From Bacillus sp. THAF10 (GTDB lineage Bacteria; Bacillota; Bacilli; Bacillales; Bacillaceae_I), in contig NZ_CP045403.1 of the NCBI RefSeq assembly GCF_009363695.1, positions 1,096,001 through 1,160,000 of the forward strand: 64,000 nt of DNA, given 5' to 3'. Below are positions 62,044 through 64,000 of this stretch, in pieces. The notes under the pieces were generated by a model that worked only from the letters and a program-made list of their open reading frames with translations, made no database searches and was not told where the DNA came from. The position numbers and the translations under genes are program-made. The number at the start of each line of letters is the position of its first letter. Position 1 is the first letter of the stretch.

Positions 62044-62235
62044 GTGGCAGGCATAGCATTTATATTATTCATCCTTAGTAGCTTGCTTTTATTTGGAGGG
62101 GGTAATTATTTTTTGGCGTCCCAAAGAGCAGGAGCTTACCCACCAAAGAGAGTGTTACAGCAAAAAGCGATGGCAGTGGGAGGAGCAGGAGCAGTATTAT
62201 TCTTATTAGCTATATTTGCGATTATGATTGTATAG
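62044..62235 (+). CDS. Small two-span membrane protein, unknown
   Basis: 63 residues, GTG 62044 after GGGAGGCGAGAAAAA. Two spans (GIAFILFILSSLLLFGGG and AVGGAGAVLFLLAIFAIMIV) flank a basic loop SQRAGAYPPKRVLQQK. The frame from 61993 adds 17 polar residues without a site. No family recognised. Convergent with trpP over a shared hairpin. Confidence 0.7.
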   Translation: MAGIAFILFILSSLLLFGGGNYFLASQRAGAYPPKRVLQQKAMAVGGAGAVLFLLAIFAIMIV

Positions 62236-62241
62236 AAATGA

Positions 62242-62274
62242 AAATGGGGAATTCCGTTAACTGGAATTCCCCAT
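62242..62274. terminator. Terminator between the small membrane protein and trpP
   Basis: ATGGGGAATTCC-GTTAACT-GGAATTCCCCAT: perfect 12-bp stem. T-rich tail is better on the minus-strand side (TTTTCATTTC). Confidence 0.75.
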
Positions 62275-62280
62275 TACTTG

Positions 62281-62808
62281 TTATTCTGTAGCTGTAATTA
62301 GATTGGAACGCTTCGCGATAGAGGTAACGATCGGATATAAGAGTAGCATTAATCCAATATTTAAAGCAGCTGTAGGTAAAACGGTGGAAACCATTAGTAC
62401 CGTAAAGGTTCCTCCGCCAGGTAAGCCCACAAGAGTAAGTGCTGCATATAAGAAGATTGCACCAGATAGTAGGGTGCCAATCGCAGTTAATACTCCTGCT
62501 TTTATTAATGGGCGATCAATTTTTTTAAGTGAAATCAGCATGATAAAGAACAAAAATGCTGCTATTGGTTTATCAATCATATTTGGAATTTGTCCACCTG
62601 GAAAGGTAGTAGTCATTGCAGAAATTAACCCAGTTACCACTCCTAGCAGCAATACATTTTTCTTTTCAGGAAAAAGTAAAATTCCTAAAAACATCATCGT
62701 TAATGCGACATCAGGTTTCATCCCAAGTACAAATCCTGGCACAATGGTGTGCAATACTGCACCAATGCCAACTAATAATGAAAGTGACACTAAAACTTTC
62801 GTATTCAT
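62281..62808 (-). CDS. trpP: Tryptophan transporter TrpP
   Basis: 175 residues, five to six hydrophobic spans: LVSLSLLVGIGAVLHTIVPG, MKPDVALTMMFLGILLFPEKK, FPGGQIPNMIDKPIAAFLFF. Fits the TrpP family (formerly YhaG), the tryptophan importer of Bacillus. A ladder of GAG/UAG triplets with 2-nt gaps covers its ribosome site, as expected for repression by the TRAP protein when Trp is high. ATG 62808. Confidence 0.93.
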   Translation of the reverse strand: MNTKVLVSLSLLVGIGAVLHTIVPGFVLGMKPDVALTMMFLGILLFPEKKNVLLLGVVTGLISAMTTTFPGGQIPNMIDKPIAAFLFFIMLISLKKIDRPLIKAGVLTAIGTLLSGAIFLYAALTLVGLPGGGTFTVLMVSTVLPTAALNIGLMLLLYPIVTSIAKRSNLITATE

Positions 62809-62810
62809 TT

Positions 62811-62869
62811 CTCATCTCTCCTCAACTAATCTTTTAAAAGTTTAATCTCATTAGTACACTCATTGTCTA
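62811..62869 (-). promoter_or_regulatory. TRAP-type (G/U)AG binding site over the trpP ribosome site
   Basis: RNA sense: UAG-UU-GAG-GA-GAG-AU-GAG, four triplets at perfect 5-nt period (62811-62828), directly before the AUG and including the Shine-Dalgarno GAGGAGAG. Three more triplets lie upstream (GAG 62847-62849, GAG 62859-62861, UAG 62867-62869) at wider spacing. Confidence 0.7.
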
Positions 62870-62934
62870 ATGCAGATTAATAGTTACAAGTATATAATTT
62901 TATTGTTTTTTTGAAAAGGGAAAAGTGATAACTG

Positions 62935-64000
62935 CTAATATTTGGACTGATATTTTTTCATAAATTCGGCCAAGGCGTAGCAGGAGTCTAATGGAACAGC
63001 ATTATAAATCGATGCTCGACAACCTCCCACAAGTCTGTGACCGTTTAACCCAACAAATCCATGTTCTTTCGCTTCTTGTAAGAAGTCAGTAATGAGCTCT
63101 TCGGATTGGAGTCTGAATGTGACATTCATGCTTGATCTTGACTCTGTTGATGATGTGCCAGAATAAAAGCCTTCACTGGAGTCAATCGTCTCATACAGTA
63201 AGCTTGCTTTTTCCCGATTATTTTTTTCAAGGGTAGCGAGTCCTCCGTTTTCTTTTACCCATTCTAAAACAAGTGAGAGCATGTAAATAGAAAAGGTGGG
63301 AGGGGTGTTATATAACGATTTATTTTTTGCATAGGTTTGATAGTTTAACATTGTTGGGATATCAGGAGGGCAATGTTCAAGCAAAGCCTTCTTAATAATC
63401 ACCACCGTGACACCAGATGGACCGAGATTCTTTTGAGCACCTGCATAGAGGAGAGAGAAATCTTCTATCTCTATCTTTCTGCTTAACATATCACTCGACA
63501 TATCTGCAATAAGTGGAATGTCAGCTGGCAGGCTTGGATACTTGCTCCACTGTGTTCCAAAGATGGTATTGTTACTTGTGAGATGAAGGTATGCTGGCTC
63601 ATTTGACAGCTCTAACTCTTGTGGAATACGGCAATAATTATCATCCTTAGAAGAGGAAGCGATGTGGGTGTGGCCAATCTTCTTCGCTTCTTTTAAGGCT
63701 TTTTCAGACCATGACCCGGTTAAAGCATAGTTGGCAATTTTTCCTTCTGGTAGAAAATTGAGCGGTATAGCTGAAAATTGCAGGCTTGCTCCACCTTGCA
63801 TAAACAAGACTTCGTATGTATCAGGAATGTTCATAAGTTCTTTAATAAGTTGAGATGCGTTATCTTGAACTCTTTCGTATTCCTTACTGCGATGACTTAG
63901 TTCCATCACTGACATTCCTGTTCCATCAAAATTCATAAACTCTTGTTGGGCTTTTTGCAATACTGCCTTTGGAAGTGCTGCAGGGCCAGCATTAAAATTA
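62935..64000 (-). CDS. serC: Phosphoserine aminotransferase SerC, N-terminus cut by window edge
   Basis: The open frame continues to the window end, where it reads NFNAGPAALPKAVL, the usual SerC N-terminus, so only a few residues are missing. Further motifs: FDGTGMSVMELSHRS, MFMQGGAS-type VLFMQGGASLQFSAIP, ALTGSWSEKA, DMSSDML, and the PLP Lys in YAGAQKNLGPSGVT (~198). It makes phosphoserine from phosphohydroxypyruvate and glutamate. Ends HRLVGGCRASIYNAVP. Same neighbour as in B. subtilis. Confidence 0.96.
   Translation of the reverse strand, partial: NFNAGPAALPKAVLQKAQQEFMNFDGTGMSVMELSHRSKEYERVQDNASQLIKELMNIPDTYEVLFMQGGASLQFSAIPLNFLPEGKIANYALTGSWSEKALKEAKKIGHTHIASSSKDDNYCRIPQELELSNEPAYLHLTSNNTIFGTQWSKYPSLPADIPLIADMSSDMLSRKIEIEDFSLLYAGAQKNLGPSGVTVVIIKKALLEHCPPDIPTMLNYQTYAKNKSLYNTPPTFSIYMLSLVLEWVKENGGLATLEKNNREKASLLYETIDSSEGFYSGTSSTESRSSMNVTFRLQSEELITDFLQEAKEHGFVGLNGHRLVGGCRASIYNAVPLDSCYALAEFMKKYQSKY

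Noticed and set aside
62303..62845. 180-residue plus-strand frame over trpP
   Set aside because: Antisense of a recognised transporter with TRAP leader; low-complexity composition.

Overview
The window is a stretch of low-GC chromosome from an endospore-forming member of the Bacillaceae. The evidence is an alpha/beta-type small acid-soluble spore protein, YheC/YheD-type spore proteins, YhaL, YjcZ-like peptides, sigma-K-like promoters, GGAGG ribosome sites and rho-independent terminators throughout. From about 35 kb to the right edge the gene order (yheE, yheCD, yheB, yheA, yhaX, hemZ, yhaR, yhaQP, yhaON, yhaM, yhaL, prsA, yhaJ, yhaI, hpr, yhaH, trpP, serC) follows the B. subtilis yhe-yha region as I remember it. 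The left half is different: class Ia nrdAB under a cobalamin riboswitch, collagen-like and STAS genes. I do not name the genus.

Layout. 0-5.4 kb: end of uppP, then nrdB and nrdA on the minus strand behind a repeat, an attenuator and a B12 riboswitch, then an orphan STAS regulator. 5.6-14 kb: an amino/dicarboxylic acid symporter, a paired SMR pump, two small unknown genes, a collagen-like protein with a sigma-K-like promoter, UspA, a class A penicillin-binding protein with a Lys/Glu then Asp tail, and an MFS pump. 14-23.7 kb: thiamine in two TPP-riboswitch operons, one for salvage and uptake (tenA-ykoE-ykoD-ykoC) and one for biosynthesis (tenI-thiO-thiS-thiG-thiF-thiD-thiE). 23.7-32.1 kb: flavohaemoglobin behind an NsrR-like palindrome, a bmrCD-like heterodimeric exporter behind a two-terminator leader with small peptides, and a tcyABC-like cystine importer. 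32-35.3 kb: SASP, msmX, a PucR-type regulator and small proteins.

35.3-48 kb: four consecutive YheC/YheD ATP-grasp paralogues with yheE, yheB and yheA, then yhaX, a NERD-domain protein, an 11-copy 52-bp minisatellite, hemZ, a MaoC-like hydratase and yhaR. 48-57.9 kb: the yhaQP exporter between two direct copies of a ~200-bp repeat, yhaO/yhaN (SbcD/SbcC-like, YhaN with a hydrophobic hairpin in mid-protein), an MFS pump, yhaM and yhaL. 57.9-64 kb: prsA, two YjcZ-like peptides, yhaJ, yhaI, hpr (scoC), yhaH, trpP with a TRAP-type (G/U)AG ladder over its start, and most of serC.

The strongest theme is RNA-level control: one cobalamin and two TPP riboswitches, a ribosome-mediated attenuator candidate, a TRAP-like site, and two families of structured intergenic repeats. 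One family appears to donate -35 boxes to neighbouring genes. All family assignments come from reading motifs and remembered homologues. No database search was run.
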